Origin: Cervus elaphus
Lineage: Eukaryota > Chordata > Mammalia > Artiodactyla > Cervidae
NCBI RefSeq assembly: GCF_910594005.1
Contig: NC_057823.1
Coordinates: 101,046,015-101,110,014, forward strand
Direction of reading: 5' to 3'
DNA: 64,000 nt
A model generated the notes under the pieces. That model ran no database searches. It worked only from the letters and a program-made list of their open reading frames with translations, and was not told the DNA's origin. Below, piece by piece: positions 62,825-64,000 of this stretch (positions are counted from its first letter, which is position 1; the number at the start of each line of letters is the position of its first letter). The position numbers and the translations under genes are program-made.

Positions 62825-62954
62825 ATTTCCATGTAGAAGAGGCACTGGATTGGCCTGGAGTATACTTGTTACCAGGCCAGGTTTCTGGGGTGGCTCTGGA
62901 CCCTCAGAATAATCTAGTGATTTTCCACCGAGGTGACCATGTCTGGGATGGAAA
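62825..62954 (+). CDS. PAM: PAM exon E11: start of PAL (lyase) domain
   Basis: This 130-bp exon encodes DFHVEEALDWPGVYLLPG, QVSGVALDPQNNLVIFHRG and DHVWDG, and ends two bases into an Asn or Lys codon (phase 2). It completes the first codon with the last base of E9 or E10, so it fits after either. PAL is a six-bladed propeller that cleaves the hydroxylated glycine. The Arg of FHRGDH corresponds to rat Arg533, a catalytic or substrate-binding residue, and the first Val of QVSGVA probably to rat Val520, a backbone ligand of the structural calcium. The acceptor CTCTTTTAG and donor GAAA|GTAAGT are strong. The zinc-binding His residues lie beyond the window. Confidence 0.96.
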
Positions 62955-64000
62955 GTAAGTAATCATTTTTCCTTCGAGAAGTAAATGAAATTAAAAATAG
63001 CATATGTCGCTTTCCATTAAACTAAGAATAATGGTGGGAGTACTATCAAGGTTCTTTTTGAACATAATTTTTGTGAACACAACGTGTTCTTGTAGCATAT
63101 GATTGTGATTCACAGGAAAGAGGAGGTCTTCTGCATTTGAAAACGATTAAGATAGTTTTACAGGCTAGTTTATGGAAGCAAGGCAAGAAGTCTGTGATTC
63201 TGCCCAGTTCCCTGGTGGCTCAGATGGTAAAGCGTCTGTCTGCAATGCAAGAGACCTGGGTTCGATCCCTGGGTTGGGAAGATCCCCTGGAGAAGGAAGT
63301 GGCAACCCACTCCAGTACTGTTGCCTGGAAAATCCCATGAATGGTGGGGCCTGGTGGGCTACAGTCCGTGGGGTCACAAAGAGTCAGAGATGACTGAGCG
63401 ACTTCACTTTCACTTTCTACCTACTTAGCATTTTGCTCTCTCCTCCTTGAAGCCACCTCCACACTCCTAAGGAGAGAAATATTAAAGAAATTAGGACAGT
63501 ACGTGGCTGAGGCATTTCAAGACTTCAGAAGAAGTGTATCATGATAAATGATCAACTCAGAAAAGTTACTGGTTGACTGCAGTAAAACACTCATTATCTC
63601 CATGTCCTGGGCATTGAGCCGTATTAAGTCCGCTGGACTCTCGCTTCCCCTCAGGCTGCTCCGTGGCGGTGCCTTCCGGGGAATTCTGTGGTTGGAGCCG
63701 TGTGGCCACCGTATGTATAGAAATAGTTAGTACCTTGCCCTCACATGTTCATGTAGATCATTTCTATTACACAAATGCACTCTTTTCATGAGCACTGGAG
63801 ACTTAACAAGGATAACGCCAAGACTCATGCTCCTGCTTTTCCCTTGGGGTTTCTCTTTCCAACCTTTTATTCTGTCTTCCAGTATCTTATAGGGATTTTT
63901 GGTTTTAAAAAACGCTAACATTTATTGAGTCGTTTGCTGTGCCTTTGTGACTGTTCTAAATGTTTGCATGAATTACCTCCCAGCAGTTAGGCACGGGTAA
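62955..64000 (+). other. PAM: PAM intron downstream of E11 (5' part)
   Basis: It holds a Bov-tA at 63205-63419. The rest, including a GC-richer stretch near 63630-63720, shows no exon or other recognised feature. Confidence 0.85.
63205..63419 (+). mobile_element. Bov-tA SINE, sense
   Basis: It has a head with ccctggtggctcagatggta, an intact B-box ggttcgatccc, the BovA body and a (CACTTT)n-like tail. No secure target duplication was found. Confidence 0.92.

Larger units (their letters stand above)
2871..62954 (+). other. PAM: PAM gene, internal part (11 exons, 5' and 3' ends outside window)
   Basis: The span covers eleven exons that translate, in order and without a break in frame, into the second half of the PHM domain, the PHM-PAL linker and the start of PAL. 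PAM makes C-terminally amidated neuropeptides and hormones in the trans-Golgi and secretory granules. Intron phases in order are 2 (before E1), 1, 1, 2, 1, 1, 0, 2, 1, 1, 1, 2 (after E11). Exon lengths sum to 1254 bp, or 417 whole codons plus split bases at both ends. All visible catalytic residues are intact, so this is a functional gene and not a processed copy. If the optional exon A is numbered 16 as in rat, the window would hold exons 7-17; that numbering is inference. Neither promoter nor polyadenylation region is present. Confidence 0.97.

Noticed and set aside
63245..63290. tRNA-like sequence with A/B boxes in SINE heads (also near 29403, 49030 and 57556)
   Set aside because: These are tRNA-derived Bov-tA heads, not tRNA genes. 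They lack a full cloverleaf and continue into the SINE body.

Overview
This window is ruminant nuclear DNA. It holds the middle of one large multi-exon gene, PAM (peptidylglycine alpha-amidating monooxygenase), on the + strand. The ruminant call rests on many tRNA-headed Bov-tA/Bov-A2 SINEs and several pieces of the RTE-type LINE BovB, a combination typical of cattle, buffalo, sheep, goat and deer. I cannot name the species from the sequence alone.

Eleven consecutive internal PAM exons are readable between 2871 and 62954. Every junction has an AG acceptor and a GT donor, and the reading frame runs unbroken through 417 complete codons. E1-E8 encode most of the second half of the PHM (copper hydroxylase) catalytic core, including the CuH ligand in a VHYGD motif, the HTHH motif of CuM and the CuM methionine in DEMC. 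E9 and E10 form the linker between the two enzymes. E10 matches the known optional exon A, which carries a Lys-Lys processing site. E11 starts the PAL (lyase) domain. The two histidines that complete the CuH site, the signal peptide, the rest of PAL, the transmembrane segment and the cytosolic tail lie outside the window. In the cell the gene makes a bifunctional secretory-granule enzyme: PHM hydroxylates the alpha carbon of a C-terminal glycine using copper, ascorbate and O2, and PAL then cleaves the product to the amidated peptide plus glyoxylate.

Layout: intron 1-2870; E1; a 1.7-kb intron; E2; a 25-kb intron rich in SINEs and BovB; a compact cluster E3-E7 (29874-33480); a 6.3-kb intron; E8; a 1.1-kb intron; E9; a 13.4-kb intron with two BovB pieces; E10; an 8-kb intron; E11; then intron to the end. 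No other protein-coding gene, tRNA gene, rRNA gene, virus or CRISPR array is supported. I found no new multi-gene system. The points most worth a second look are a Bov-A2 copy that seems to have carried 230 bp of foreign sequence with it, a 46-bp inverted repeat, two Z-DNA-prone tracts, CpG-dense patches inside introns, and the regulatory surroundings of exon A.
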